DNA from: Nodularia sp. LEGE 06071
Lineage (GTDB): Bacteria; Cyanobacteriota; Cyanobacteriia; Cyanobacteriales; Nostocaceae
Length of the DNA: 64,000 bases
NCBI RefSeq assembly: GCF_015207755.1
Contig: NZ_JADEWH010000012.1
Span: 62,001-126,000 of the forward strand
Reading direction: 5' to 3'
In this document: piece by piece, positions 44,665-53,925 of the stretch
Layout of the letters: each line of letters starts with the position of its first letter
Position numbering within the stretch: position 1 is the stretch's first letter
Position numbers and translations under genes: made by a program
The notes under the pieces: generated by a model
Databases searched by the model: none
Told to the model about the DNA's origin: nothing
What the model saw: the letters and a program-made list of their open reading frames with translations, nothing else

Positions 44665-45630
44665 ATGACATCGGCTGATCCATCTACTCGATTAACCGAT
44701 CATAGCCTTGAAAAGCAGACTAGTCCGGCTAGAGTTCTCGATGTCGGTTTTTGGGGACTAACTCTGCTACTAGCCATTAGTGCTGGCGCAGTTTTACTCT
44801 GGGTGATTGTCCAGACGACTATAGCAGCTGCACCAGCCATTCAAGAATTTGGTCTTGGTTTTTTATGGGGTACAACCTGGAACCCTGTCACCAACGTCTA
44901 TGGGGTACTGCCTCAGATATATGGAACCATAGTCACTGCCTTTATTGCCCTGTTAATTGCAATTCCTCTGGGCATCGGAGTAGCCATATTTTTAACCGAA
45001 GGATTTGCTCCCACTTGGGTGACAACTCCCATTGCCTTTGCCATTGAGCTAATCGTTGCTATTCCCAGTGTTGTTTTAGGGATTTGGGGTATCTTCGTCC
45101 TGATTCCAGCTATTAAACCTGTTTTCAGCTTTCTCAATACTTACTTGGGCTGGATTCCTATTTTTAGTGGCAATGCTGCTCCAGGCAATAGCATCTTAAT
45201 TGTGGGCTTGGTATTGGCAATTATGATTGTGCCTATTATTATCTCTATTACCCGTAGCACTTTTGAAGTCCTACCGCCATATCTCCGCAATGGTTCTTTA
45301 GCTTTAGGCGCAACTCGTTGGGAAACAATACTCAGAGTATTAATTCCCGCTGGTTTGTCGGGAATTGTTAGTTCTGTGATGTTGGCTATGGGTCGAGCGA
45401 TGGGGGAAACTATGGTCGCCGCCATGCTAATTGGTAACGCCAACCGGATTAACATTTCATGGCTTCGTCCCGGATCGACGATTACAGGTTTAATTGCCTC
45501 CCAATTTGGAGAAGCCGGACGCACCCAAGTGGCGGCGCTGATGTACGCTGGCGTAGTGCTAATGGTCTTATCGCTGGTGGTGAATATTTTAGCTGAAATG
45601 ATTATTCGTCGATTCCAGAATATTGAGTAA
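44665..45630 (+). CDS. pstC: Phosphate ABC transporter permease PstC
   Basis: 321 aa inner-membrane permease with six predicted helices and a BPD_transp_1 core. The EAA-type loop is NGSLALGATRWETILRVLIP, and GRAMGETMVAAMLIGN is typical of PstC. A GGAG site precedes the ATG. Pairs with PstA, 68 bp downstream. Confidence 0.96.
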   Translation: MTSADPSTRLTDHSLEKQTSPARVLDVGFWGLTLLLAISAGAVLLWVIVQTTIAAAPAIQEFGLGFLWGTTWNPVTNVYGVLPQIYGTIVTAFIALLIAIPLGIGVAIFLTEGFAPTWVTTPIAFAIELIVAIPSVVLGIWGIFVLIPAIKPVFSFLNTYLGWIPIFSGNAAPGNSILIVGLVLAIMIVPIIISITRSTFEVLPPYLRNGSLALGATRWETILRVLIPAGLSGIVSSVMLAMGRAMGETMVAAMLIGNANRINISWLRPGSTITGLIASQFGEAGRTQVAALMYAGVVLMVLSLVVNILAEMIIRRFQNIE

Positions 45631-45698
45631 AGTTTCCGGCTTTTTTCTCAGCTTTTATTGAAGAGTGGATGCAAAATTAAGTTTACGAAAGATCAATT

Positions 45699-46604
45699 AT
45701 GGATAATCGAGCTAGTCAGCCTGACTTTGCGTCTAAAGGCAATAATTTCGATATCAGTAGTCAGACGATGGCTCCCCATCGCCGCATTACTGGGCAGGTG
45801 TTGACGATTTTAACTATGGTCTTTGCCGCGACAGTAGTTATCCCTCTGATTTGGGTTCTGGTGAGCGTGTTTCAAAAGGGTGTTAGTTCCCTGGTATTTC
45901 CCGATATTTTTACGAAGCTTCCCCCACCACCTGGTTTATCTGATGGGGGCTTTGGTCATGCTATTGTTGGGACTTTAATGACTCTCGGCGTTGGTACACT
46001 GATCTCAGTTCCCTTTGGTATAATTGCTGCCATTTACTTGGCTGAGTTTGGTCGGGGAACTAAGTTGGCTTACTTTGTGAAATTTTCCTGCAATGTCCTG
46101 ACTGGGGTTCCGGCTATTCTGTGTGGCTTATTTGCCTATTCCATTGTAGTTACGCCTTTAGGGTCGTTTTCGGCTTTTTCTGGTGGGGTAGCCTTGGCTG
46201 TGTTAATGCTACCTATTATTATTCGGTCTACGGAAGAGGCTTTGTTGCTAGTACCTAATGAGTTGCGGTTGGCAGCAACGGGTCTGGGTGCGACTAGATT
46301 TGAAACCGTGGTCCAGATTGTGTTACCAGCGGCTGTGACTTCAATTGTGACAGGTGTGGTTCTATCCGTTGCCCGCGCATCTGGAGAAGCGGCTCCCTTG
46401 CTGTTCACCTCCTTTAACAATAATTTCTGGGCGACAAATATTTGGGAACCTGTGGCAACTCTACCAGTGTTGATTTACTTTTTCTCAATTCTTCCCTATA
46501 AGGCTTCTCAGAGTTTAGCTTGGGCTGCTGCCTTGGTATTATTGGCAATTGTGCTGTTGTTTAGTATTGCGGCTCGGTATTTCAGTCGGCGAAAGACGTT
46601 TTAG
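45699..46604 (+). CDS. pstA: Phosphate ABC transporter permease PstA
   Basis: 301 aa, six helices; EAA-type loop LRLAATGLGATRFETVVQIV and the PstA-type segment VARASGEAAPLLFTSFNNNF. The N-terminal 35 residues are a polar cytoplasmic extension. Between pstC and the first pstB gene. Confidence 0.96.
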   Translation: MDNRASQPDFASKGNNFDISSQTMAPHRRITGQVLTILTMVFAATVVIPLIWVLVSVFQKGVSSLVFPDIFTKLPPPPGLSDGGFGHAIVGTLMTLGVGTLISVPFGIIAAIYLAEFGRGTKLAYFVKFSCNVLTGVPAILCGLFAYSIVVTPLGSFSAFSGGVALAVLMLPIIIRSTEEALLLVPNELRLAATGLGATRFETVVQIVLPAAVTSIVTGVVLSVARASGEAAPLLFTSFNNNFWATNIWEPVATLPVLIYFFSILPYKASQSLAWAAALVLLAIVLLFSIAARYFSRRKTF

Positions 46605-46668
46605 GAACAGGGAATTTGCATCAATTTTGGTGCGATCAACTCATCCAGGTTCTATTTAAATTGGAGAT

Positions 46669-47484
46669 ATGATGATGGAACAAAAAATGAGTAGTGCAGC
46701 CGTGGATACCCAGCACATTTTTCAAGTCAACAATCTATCGGTTTACTATGGCGGTGCGATCGCCCTTCGGGATGTGACAATGGATATCCAGAAGGACAAA
46801 ATTACCGCTTTCATTGGTCCTTCGGGTTGTGGTAAAAGTACTCTTTTACGTTGCTTCAATCGGACTAATGACTTGATTTCGGGCGCTCAGATCAAAGGAC
46901 AACTAACTTACCGAGGCCAAAACTTTTATGCGGCTGGAGTTGACCCGGTGGTAGTACGTCGTCGGGTGGGGATGGTGTTTCAGCAGCCGAACCCTTTCCC
47001 CAAGACGATTTATGACAATGTAGCCTATGGCTTACGGGTGAATGGCATTAAGAACAACATGGATGAGATTGTGGAAAAATCCCTCCGCCGTGCCGCCCTC
47101 TGGGATGAGGTGAAAGACAATCTCCAGAAGTTGGGGACTTCCCTTTCCGGGGGACAACAACAGCGTCTGTGTATTGCTCGCGCGATTGCGGTGCAGCCAG
47201 ATGTAATTCTCATGGATGAACCTTGCTCGGCTCTTGATCCTGTCTCGACGATGCGGATTGAGGAGTTGATGGTTGATTTAAAACAGGAATATACGATTGT
47301 GATTGTCACCCATAATATGCAGCAGGCTTCTAGGGTGGCGGACTATACGGCGTTCTTTAATGCTGAAGCGATGGAAGGCGGTAAGCGAGTGGGTTATCTG
47401 GTAGAGGTAGATAGCACCGATCAGATTTTTTCCAATCCCCAGAATCAAAGCACTCGCGATTATGTGAGTGGTCGTTTTGGCTAA
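46669..47484 (+). CDS. pstB: Phosphate ABC transporter ATPase PstB (first copy)
   Basis: 271 aa ATPase with Walker [10 protein letters not shown], signature [14 protein letters not shown], Walker [14 protein letters not shown] and the switch His in IVTHNMQQA. Three consecutive ATG codons open the frame (46669-46677); a GGAG lies just upstream, so the exact start is uncertain by one or two residues. Followed by a second PstB gene. Confidence 0.95.
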   Translation: MMMEQKMSSAAVDTQHIFQVNNLSVYYGGAIALRDVTMDIQKDKITAFIGPSGCGKSTLLRCFNRTNDLISGAQIKGQLTYRGQNFYAAGVDPVVVRRRVGMVFQQPNPFPKTIYDNVAYGLRVNGIKNNMDEIVEKSLRRAALWDEVKDNLQKLGTSLSGGQQQRLCIARAIAVQPDVILMDEPCSALDPVSTMRIEELMVDLKQEYTIVIVTHNMQQASRVADYTAFFNAEAMEGGKRVGYLVEVDSTDQIFSNPQNQSTRDYVSGRFG

Positions 47485-47641
47485 GTCCAGAGAGAGTGGA
47501 GGATGGGAATCGAAACTGCGTCAAGTCGAGGGTTTTGATTACCACTATCCTGGCTCACTGGGCAACTTGCCAAAGAGCTGAGTGAAACTGTATCCAAAGT
47601 AAGTTCTCTATCGCCAAATTTAACACTACACTATACTAACT

Positions 47642-48445
47642 ATGGCTACTAAGACTAGTACATTGAATGATACTGAAACCGCTTTACGGACAGAAAATCT
47701 GAATGTTTACTACGGCAATTTCTTAGCTTTGCAGAATATTTGGTTGGACATCCCCAAAAATCAGGTGACATCCTTTATTGGGCCTTCTGGCTGTGGTAAA
47801 AGTACATTGCTGCGATGCTACAACCGTCTGAATGACCTGATTAATTCGTTTCGAGCCGAAGGTAAGGTTTATTTTTACAATAACAATTTGTATGCACCAA
47901 ATATTGATCCTGTAGAGGTGCGCCGCAGAATTGGGATGGTATTTCAAAGACCAAACCCGTTTCCGAAATCAATTTATGACAATATTACTTTTGGAGCCAA
48001 AATCAACGGCTATAAAGGTAATCTAGATGAATTGGTAGAACAAAGTCTGCGACAAGCTGCTTTGTGGGATGAAGTTAAAGATAAACTCCGGCAAAGTGGT
48101 GCATCTTTATCTGGGGGACAACAGCAACGCTTGTGTATTGCTAGAGCGATCGCAGTGCAACCGGAAATTATTCTCATGGATGAACCTTGTTCAGCCCTAG
48201 ATCCCCTTTCGACTTTGCGGGTAGAAGAACTAATTCACGAACTCAAAGAGAAATATACCATCGTCATCGTTACCCACAATATGCAACAAGCTGCACGAGT
48301 GTCTGATAAGACAGCATTTTTCAACGTGAAGCTTTCCGAAGGTGGTCGCAGTGGTTATTTAGTTGAATACAATGCCACAGAACTGATTTTCAATGATCCT
48401 CAGCAAGAAGATACGCGAGATTATGTCAGTGGCAGATTTGGTTGA
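47642..48445 (+). CDS. pstB: Phosphate ABC transporter ATPase PstB (second copy)
   Basis: 267 aa, about two-thirds identical by eye to the preceding PstB, with Walker [10 protein letters not shown], signature [14 protein letters not shown] and Walker [14 protein letters not shown] intact. Two pstB genes in one operon are known from cyanobacteria and could allow heterodimeric or alternative ATPase pairs. The 157 bp separating them holds no gene I recognise. Confidence 0.95.
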   Translation: MATKTSTLNDTETALRTENLNVYYGNFLALQNIWLDIPKNQVTSFIGPSGCGKSTLLRCYNRLNDLINSFRAEGKVYFYNNNLYAPNIDPVEVRRRIGMVFQRPNPFPKSIYDNITFGAKINGYKGNLDELVEQSLRQAALWDEVKDKLRQSGASLSGGQQQRLCIARAIAVQPEIILMDEPCSALDPLSTLRVEELIHELKEKYTIVIVTHNMQQAARVSDKTAFFNVKLSEGGRSGYLVEYNATELIFNDPQQEDTRDYVSGRFG

Positions 48446-48473
48446 GCGAACAGATTGATCACTGTTTTCACTC

Positions 48474-48509
48474 CCCACCCAACAAAACTTTGAAGGTGGG
48501 TATTTTTTT
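48474..48509. terminator. Terminator between pstB and the amino-acid permease
   Basis: CCCACC (48474-48479) pairs with GGTGGG (48495-48500), followed by TATTTTTTTA. It ends the pst operon on the plus strand; the T-run touches the stop of the convergent permease gene. Confidence 0.65.
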
Positions 48510-49203
48510 ATTGATTGTGTTTTTGGCGACGCTTCACAGGGTTCATCCAGACTTCTAAAAAGGAGAAAAATTGGGATGACAGCAAGGTGAGAACTAGATA
48601 AACAAGAGCAACTGCGGTATAAATTTCAAAAGCCCGATAGGTTTCAGCGACAATTAATTGACCACGCCGGAACAGTTCCTCAAAGCCGATGACTGCCACA
48701 AGACTGGTATCTTTGAGCAGGGTAATAAATTCATTCCCCAAAGGCGGAATCATCCGACGCAGGGCTTGGGGAAAGATAATGTAGTACATGGTTTGCGCTC
48801 CACTCATGCCTAGAGATTCGGCGGCTTCTGTTTGCCCAGGCTCAATGGATTGAATGCCACCACGGACAATTTCGCCAATGTAAGCGGCTGCGTTGAGGCT
48901 GAGAGCGATTACCGCAGCGATTAAACGGTCAAAGCGCAAAGGTATCCCAAAGCTTTGAGCAACAGCGGGTAAGCCGAAGTAGAGCATAAAAATCTGCACT
49001 AAGAGGGGCGTACCACGAAAGAAATCGATGTAGGCGCGTGCTGCCCAGCTTAGGGGCATAATTGGCGACAGGCGGGCGATGCCAATTAAGGAGCCACCTA
49101 TCATGCCTAATAATACTGAGAAGGCCGTAATTTGTAGTGTTACCGCAGCCCCCTGGATTAAATCCGGTAGGGCTTTGAAGATGATATCTAGAGTCTGGGA
49201 CAT
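48508..49203 (-). CDS. Polar amino acid ABC transporter permease
   Basis: 231 aa HisM/GlnP-type permease, five helices; family start LIQGAAVTLQITAFSVLLGM and the EAA loop AAESLGMSGAQTMYYIIFPQ, followed by GNEFITLLKDTSL. Downstream of the binding-protein gene on the same strand (168 bp, repeat-filled spacer). Exact amino acid specificity (glutamine, glutamate or other) is not readable. Confidence 0.93.
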   Translation of the reverse strand: MSQTLDIIFKALPDLIQGAAVTLQITAFSVLLGMIGGSLIGIARLSPIMPLSWAARAYIDFFRGTPLLVQIFMLYFGLPAVAQSFGIPLRFDRLIAAVIALSLNAAAYIGEIVRGGIQSIEPGQTEAAESLGMSGAQTMYYIIFPQALRRMIPPLGNEFITLLKDTSLVAVIGFEELFRRGQLIVAETYRAFEIYTAVALVYLVLTLLSSQFFSFLEVWMNPVKRRQKHNQ

Positions 49204-49225
49204 ATAGGGATGAGGGATAGCAAAA

Positions 49226-49332
49226 TTATGAAGAAACGAACCACATTGGCGCTAGCCTCTCCCTTTGGGAGAAGGACACAAAGGACACAAAGTTAAGAAA
49301 GTTTCACAGAGTTCTTGCGTAAGTCCTAATAT
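49226..49332. repeat. Dispersed repeats between binding-protein and permease genes
   Basis: TTGGCGCTAGCCTCTCCCTT, then TGGGAGAAGG and GGACACAAAGGACACAAAG, followed by TTCTTGCGTAAGTCCTA. The last string matches the end of the 273 bp element at 16029-16301. Confidence 0.6.
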
Positions 49333-49371
49333 GGAAAGTGCAGTTGTTTCGTCGCCCCGCACGCAGCATTT

Positions 49372-50202
49372 TTATTGTGCAGGGATGGTTTTTGGTAGTT
49401 GCGGGGGTTCTGCATCGAACCATTTTTTATAGATTTGAGCGTAAGTTCCGTTGTCTATAATCTCGGTCAAAGCATTGTTAATGGCTTGGAGGTGGGGTGA
49501 GTTTTTCGGTAGAGCAATGCCATAGAATTCTTCGGTGATCAATTGACCTACGACTTTCACACCTTTGACTTTACCAGTGTTAATGGCATCTAGAGTTACA
49601 GGAGCATCGTTGACTACGGCATCTACATTACCATTTACCAGTTCTTGCAAGGCTAAAGGGGCGGAGTCAAATTCCCTGACTTGCGCGCCTTTGACGCTTT
49701 TGGCTGTTTTAGCACCAGTTGTGCCAATTTGAGCCGCGATTTTCTGGTTTTGCAGAGTTTCTAAGGATGTGATGGTGGTATTATCTTGGCGGACGGCGAT
49801 CGCTAATCCGGCTTTAAAATAAGGTTGGGAAAAAGCGATTGTCTGTCCACGTTCTGGTGTGATGGAAATGGCACTGATAGCAGCATCAATGGTATTAGCC
49901 TGGAGTCCCGGAATCATCCCATCGAAGGGTAAACTTTCAAACTCAATGGTGAATCCGCCTGATTGTCCCACTGCTTTGATCAAGTCGATATCAAAACCCA
50001 CTAACTCTCCCCCAGTTCCCTTGGATTCAAAGGGCGGAAAGGAAGGTTCTGTAGCTACTTTTAAGGTTTTTACTGTGGTGGTGGTTTCGGTTGCAGGTGT
50101 ATTGCTCTCAGGTGCGGTACAAGCAGATAAAACCAATGTGGCACTCAACCCCACTAGGAATTGTTTGAGGAAAAGCGATCGCGTTATTTTTGGCTCGAAC
50201 AT
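49372..50202 (-). CDS. Polar amino acid ABC transporter binding lipoprotein
   Basis: 276 aa SBP family 3 protein. Lipoprotein signal with VLSAC; then LKVATEPSFPPFESKGTGGE, VGFDIDLIKAVG, AISITPERGQTIAFSQPYF and GNVDAVVNDAPV, all typical of GlnH/HisJ-like receptors. Divergent from the ATPase gene across 88 bp. Confidence 0.94.
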   Translation of the reverse strand: MFEPKITRSLFLKQFLVGLSATLVLSACTAPESNTPATETTTTVKTLKVATEPSFPPFESKGTGGELVGFDIDLIKAVGQSGGFTIEFESLPFDGMIPGLQANTIDAAISAISITPERGQTIAFSQPYFKAGLAIAVRQDNTTITSLETLQNQKIAAQIGTTGAKTAKSVKGAQVREFDSAPLALQELVNGNVDAVVNDAPVTLDAINTGKVKGVKVVGQLITEEFYGIALPKNSPHLQAINNALTEIIDNGTYAQIYKKWFDAEPPQLPKTIPAQ

Positions 50203-50230
50203 GATCTTTAAATTTCCCCAGTAAATTTGA

Positions 50231-50260
50231 TTGTTGAATTTTAACTAAGTTAAATATAAT
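50231..50260 (+). promoter_or_regulatory. Candidate sigma-70-type promoter for the ATPase gene
   Basis: TTGTTG (50231-50236), an 18-bp spacer and TATAAT (50255-50260), 30 bp before the ATG at 50291. It lies in the 88 bp divergent region, so the binding-protein promoter must overlap it. Confidence 0.4.
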
Positions 50261-50290
50261 ACATTAATCTCAAATCCAAAATTCTCTGAC

Positions 50291-51049
50291 ATGGGAAACG
50301 AACAATTTCCAGCAGCAATTAGTTTTGCAAATATCGCCAAAAGTTTCGGCGCTTTGAAAGTCTTAAAAGGCATCACCGGCAACATTAACCGCGGAGAAGT
50401 CGTGGCAATTATTGGCCCTTCTGGTTGTGGTAAAAGTACCCTGTTACGTTGTTTCAATCGCCTAGAAACGATTAATAGCGGCAGTTTAATTGTTAACGGC
50501 ATCGATTTATCGGCTCCTAATTTCAACCTTCAACAATTGCGACAACTCCGGTCACAAGTAGGCATGGTTTTTCAGCAGTTCAATTTGTTTCCCCATCTGA
50601 GTGTGCTGGAAAATCTGACGATCGCACCGCGTCAGGTACTGGGAAAAAAACGGAAAGAATGCAATGAATTAGCTGGGGTTTATCTCGATAAAGTTGGTTT
50701 ATTTGACAAAGCAGCTGCTTATCCTGAACAACTTTCCGGCGGACAGAAGCAGCGAGTCGCGATCGCCCGTAGTCTATGTATGAATCCCCAGATTATGTTA
50801 TTTGACGAACCAACCAGCGCTCTCGATCCGGAACTCGTCGGTGAGGTTTTGCAAGTTATGCAGCAATTAGCAGTAGAGGGAATGACAATGGTCGTGGTGA
50901 CTCATGAAATCCAATTTGCGCGGGAAGTCGGAAATCGGGTAATTTTTTTAGATCAAGGTGTGGTGGCTGAACAAGGTGCAGCTAATCAAGTTCTCAGCCA
51001 TCCCCAGTGCGATCGCTTGCGGGTTTTCCTCAGTCGGATTAGTGCCTAA
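50291..51049 (+). CDS. Polar amino acid ABC transporter ATPase
   Basis: 252 aa GlnQ/HisP-type ATPase: Walker [11 protein letters not shown]-loop [16 protein letters not shown], signature [15 protein letters not shown], Walker [15 protein letters not shown], His switch VTHEIQFA. It completes the importer with the divergent binding protein and permease genes. It ends 11 bp from the convergent DUF3131 gene. Confidence 0.94.
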   Translation: MGNEQFPAAISFANIAKSFGALKVLKGITGNINRGEVVAIIGPSGCGKSTLLRCFNRLETINSGSLIVNGIDLSAPNFNLQQLRQLRSQVGMVFQQFNLFPHLSVLENLTIAPRQVLGKKRKECNELAGVYLDKVGLFDKAAAYPEQLSGGQKQRVAIARSLCMNPQIMLFDEPTSALDPELVGEVLQVMQQLAVEGMTMVVVTHEIQFAREVGNRVIFLDQGVVAEQGAANQVLSHPQCDRLRVFLSRISA

Positions 51050-51060
51050 TTATTCTCTAA

Positions 51061-53871
51061 CTAATTGCCTGAAACCCAGTAATTTTTCCCAGCATCAGCA
51101 ATAAATCGGGATTTCTGGGTTGGACTCTGGGGTAAACCACGGCCAGAATTGCCAGCATTGACAGCTTGCCACCAAGGAGATTTCATGGTAGTTGTGGGGC
51201 GAATTAAAGGCTGTTGCTTGGTAGCCATATATAGCAGGGATGACAAAACCAGACTATTGGTGCTACTGCTAAACCCCAGGGCAGTTTTACCAGTTTTCTC
51301 ATCAAAGCCCTCATAAAACCCCAGCAGAGGACGATATAAGTCGGTAGTGGCTTTGAATAATTCTTGGGCATAATTATCTTCTGGCAGCATGGCATAATAG
51401 GCGAATGCTACGGCTGTACTCACAAATCGCTTGTCTGCTAAAGGTTGTCCATCATCACCTAAAGTTAACCAAGGTTGGTTTTGACCAGTAATTGTACTGT
51501 GAACGATGTATGGTTGCTGTTCGATTAAAGTCGTACCGGCCGCTGTCAGGGTTTTAGTCCGACGATAGCGTTCGCTTTGGGCTTGGAAGATGTTGGTAAA
51601 TAGCGATCGCATTTGCGGATCTAGACCAAATTCTAAGCCATACAATAAGAAGGGATTGCTGACTGTATATTGATTTACCTGGGAATTGCTATCTGTTCTC
51701 ACACGTTGAATTGGTACTGGGACACCTTCAACTTGAGCAGTTTTATATTCACCCCCCACAGCCGAACCATCCACATCAAACCCCCACAATTGAAAACCCC
51801 TTGCAGCATATTCTTCATAGCCCAAGCTGGTTTCAGGTTGCACACGGGGAAGCGATCGCCCTTTTTGGTCTTTGACTACAGTTGCACTGGCCAGTTTACC
51901 GTTATTCACCACCCGCAAATAAGACCAATCCAGGGCAATTTGATCAACAGCTCTGGTGTACTCTGGATGACAGGTTTTTAAGTTATGCAATGCTGCTAAG
52001 ATTCTGCCGACATCTAAAGCCGACCAGCCACTACCTTCTGGTGTGGGATTGCCACCGTAATCTATGGCTTGTAGGGTGCGGGTATCGTAACCCCGATGAG
52101 GTAATTCTCCCATAAATAAAGGCATTTGAGTTAAAGCTGCCAACAATTGCCGGGTGCGCTGGTCAAATTCCTTGGCAGAAATTACATCAAGTTTCCGGGC
52201 GGCGTGTAGGGCGGTGAGATAATTGCCCAATCCCCACATAGTTGCACCTTTAATATCTTGGCGATCGCTGACCAATCCAGTTGTAGATTGATAATTGGCT
52301 GTGAAATATGCCCAAGCAGCTTCCGCATAACGCCGTTGCACACCTGTGAGGGGTTGAGTGATGGCTGGACAAGATGATGGCTGGGGTTGTCCTACAGGCG
52401 GGATGGGTGCAACTGTGACTGCGACAGGACTTGCATCTGGTGTCACCGAAGAGGTTGTTGGAGGAGGTGTAACCGCTGGTGTCGGGGGAGTTTCTGGAGT
52501 CTTAACTGCTGGAGTTGGGGGAGTTGCTGGAGTTGTAACTGATGGAGTTGATGATGGTTGAAAATTCGCAAAAGAGACATTACTGCCCCCAATTAAAGGC
52601 AGATTTCCCCTAGCTTTGTAGTATAAAATCTCCATCATTAGCCCATTAGTATTACCTGTGAGGGCTTTATTTGGCTGTTGGGTTTCCTCATAAATTCCCG
52701 CATAGAAACCACCACCATCAGGACTGCGTAAATCCTTAGCGGCTTCAAAAAGTTTTTGAGCATAAGCATTATTCGGAAACAGATAACGCCAGCCAAATGC
52801 TGCTTTAGAGCTAAAGGTTCTAAACTGGGGAAACAGCTTATTTTCTTCGGTAATAGTTGCCCAGGCAACACCATTAGAATAAACAGTATTGTAGAGAAAA
52901 TAAGGAGGTTGATCAATGTTGTCTTCCGAAACAGCAGTCAACTGTCCAGTAGCGTCAAAACGCCGTTTTTGTGTTTCTAAAACTCTGGTGGCAAAATCTT
53001 CTAAATATCCGACTAAACCAAATTCAATTCCATCTAAAATATAAGATTCACTCACTACATAATTGTTCGCATTAGTAGTTTGAAAATCACGCGTATCCAC
53101 GGGAATTTGTACACCATTAATATCCACAAATTTAAATGGTTCTAAAGCTACTGCTTTCGGTGCTTTAAATCCCCAAAGTTCATATCCCCTGGCAGCATAT
53201 TCTTCATAACCTAGTCGTCCTTCTTGGACTAACAAAGTTTTCTGATCGGGGAGAACTGTAGCGCCAAAAATTTGATCATCTTTAAGCGATCGCCCAATTT
53301 GCCATTTAGTCACAATCCCCTGAAGCCAATCATTATACTGCGGGTGACAGGTACGGATGACGTGAAAGGCCGCTAGTAACCGCCCAATATCTAAAGCAGA
53401 CCAGCCAATTCCTTTTGCTACGGGGTTATTGCCGTAATCAACCATTTCGCCGGTGGCGGTGTTGTAAACTTTATTCGGTAAAGCGTCCTCAAATAGCTTC
53501 AGGTTAATCAGGGAGGTGAGAAATGGATTCAGGCGCGAGTCGAAGTCAGACTGATCAATTAAATTTAACCAGCGTGCGGCGTTTAAGGCCATGAGGTAAT
53601 TACCCATGTCCCAGAGTGTTCCGGAGGGATAGCCGCCGGTGGAATTGGTAAATCCGGTTTTTGGTTGGTAGTTGTTGACAAAATATTGCCAGGCGGCGCT
53701 GGCGTAGGTCTGTTCCTCTGGGGTGAGGGGATCGGTGATGGTGCTACAGCTGTTGGTGTTGGGGGTTTGAGCTATGCTGGTGTTGGGGATGTAAAGTAAA
53801 AATTGCAGCAAGGTTCCACAGAGGAATAATGCAATTAGTGGGAAGATTTTTTGGGGAAGATGTTTGAGCAT
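51061..53871 (-). CDS. Exported protein with two DUF3131 domains
   Basis: 936 aa. N-terminal signal peptide or anchor (IFPLIALFLCGTLLQFLLYI), then two homologous DUF3131 domains (about 40-430 and 495-905) joined by a Pro/Thr/Val-rich linker (about 432-490). Each repeat carries the same landmarks: AWQYFVNNYQPKTGFTNSTG or AWAYFTANYQSTTGLVSDRQ, GYPSGTLWDMGNYL, IGWSALDIGRLLAAFH, and LGYEEYAARGYELWGF. The helical pattern with Trp/Asp-rich motifs recalls (alpha/alpha)6 carbohydrate-active enzymes, but no activity is established. It is followed by a single-domain paralogue and sits in a locus with a cellulose-synthase-like GT2, so a role in polysaccharide processing is inferred. Confidence 0.88.
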   Translation of the reverse strand: MLKHLPQKIFPLIALFLCGTLLQFLLYIPNTSIAQTPNTNSCSTITDPLTPEEQTYASAAWQYFVNNYQPKTGFTNSTGGYPSGTLWDMGNYLMALNAARWLNLIDQSDFDSRLNPFLTSLINLKLFEDALPNKVYNTATGEMVDYGNNPVAKGIGWSALDIGRLLAAFHVIRTCHPQYNDWLQGIVTKWQIGRSLKDDQIFGATVLPDQKTLLVQEGRLGYEEYAARGYELWGFKAPKAVALEPFKFVDINGVQIPVDTRDFQTTNANNYVVSESYILDGIEFGLVGYLEDFATRVLETQKRRFDATGQLTAVSEDNIDQPPYFLYNTVYSNGVAWATITEENKLFPQFRTFSSKAAFGWRYLFPNNAYAQKLFEAAKDLRSPDGGGFYAGIYEETQQPNKALTGNTNGLMMEILYYKARGNLPLIGGSNVSFANFQPSSTPSVTTPATPPTPAVKTPETPPTPAVTPPPTTSSVTPDASPVAVTVAPIPPVGQPQPSSCPAITQPLTGVQRRYAEAAWAYFTANYQSTTGLVSDRQDIKGATMWGLGNYLTALHAARKLDVISAKEFDQRTRQLLAALTQMPLFMGELPHRGYDTRTLQAIDYGGNPTPEGSGWSALDVGRILAALHNLKTCHPEYTRAVDQIALDWSYLRVVNNGKLASATVVKDQKGRSLPRVQPETSLGYEEYAARGFQLWGFDVDGSAVGGEYKTAQVEGVPVPIQRVRTDSNSQVNQYTVSNPFLLYGLEFGLDPQMRSLFTNIFQAQSERYRRTKTLTAAGTTLIEQQPYIVHSTITGQNQPWLTLGDDGQPLADKRFVSTAVAFAYYAMLPEDNYAQELFKATTDLYRPLLGFYEGFDEKTGKTALGFSSSTNSLVLSSLLYMATKQQPLIRPTTTMKSPWWQAVNAGNSGRGLPQSPTQKSRFIADAGKNYWVSGN

Positions 53872-53925
53872 GGTTTGATGATCTCACGCAGAGTCGCAGA
53901 GTCGCAGAGAAGAATGCCTGAGAAT

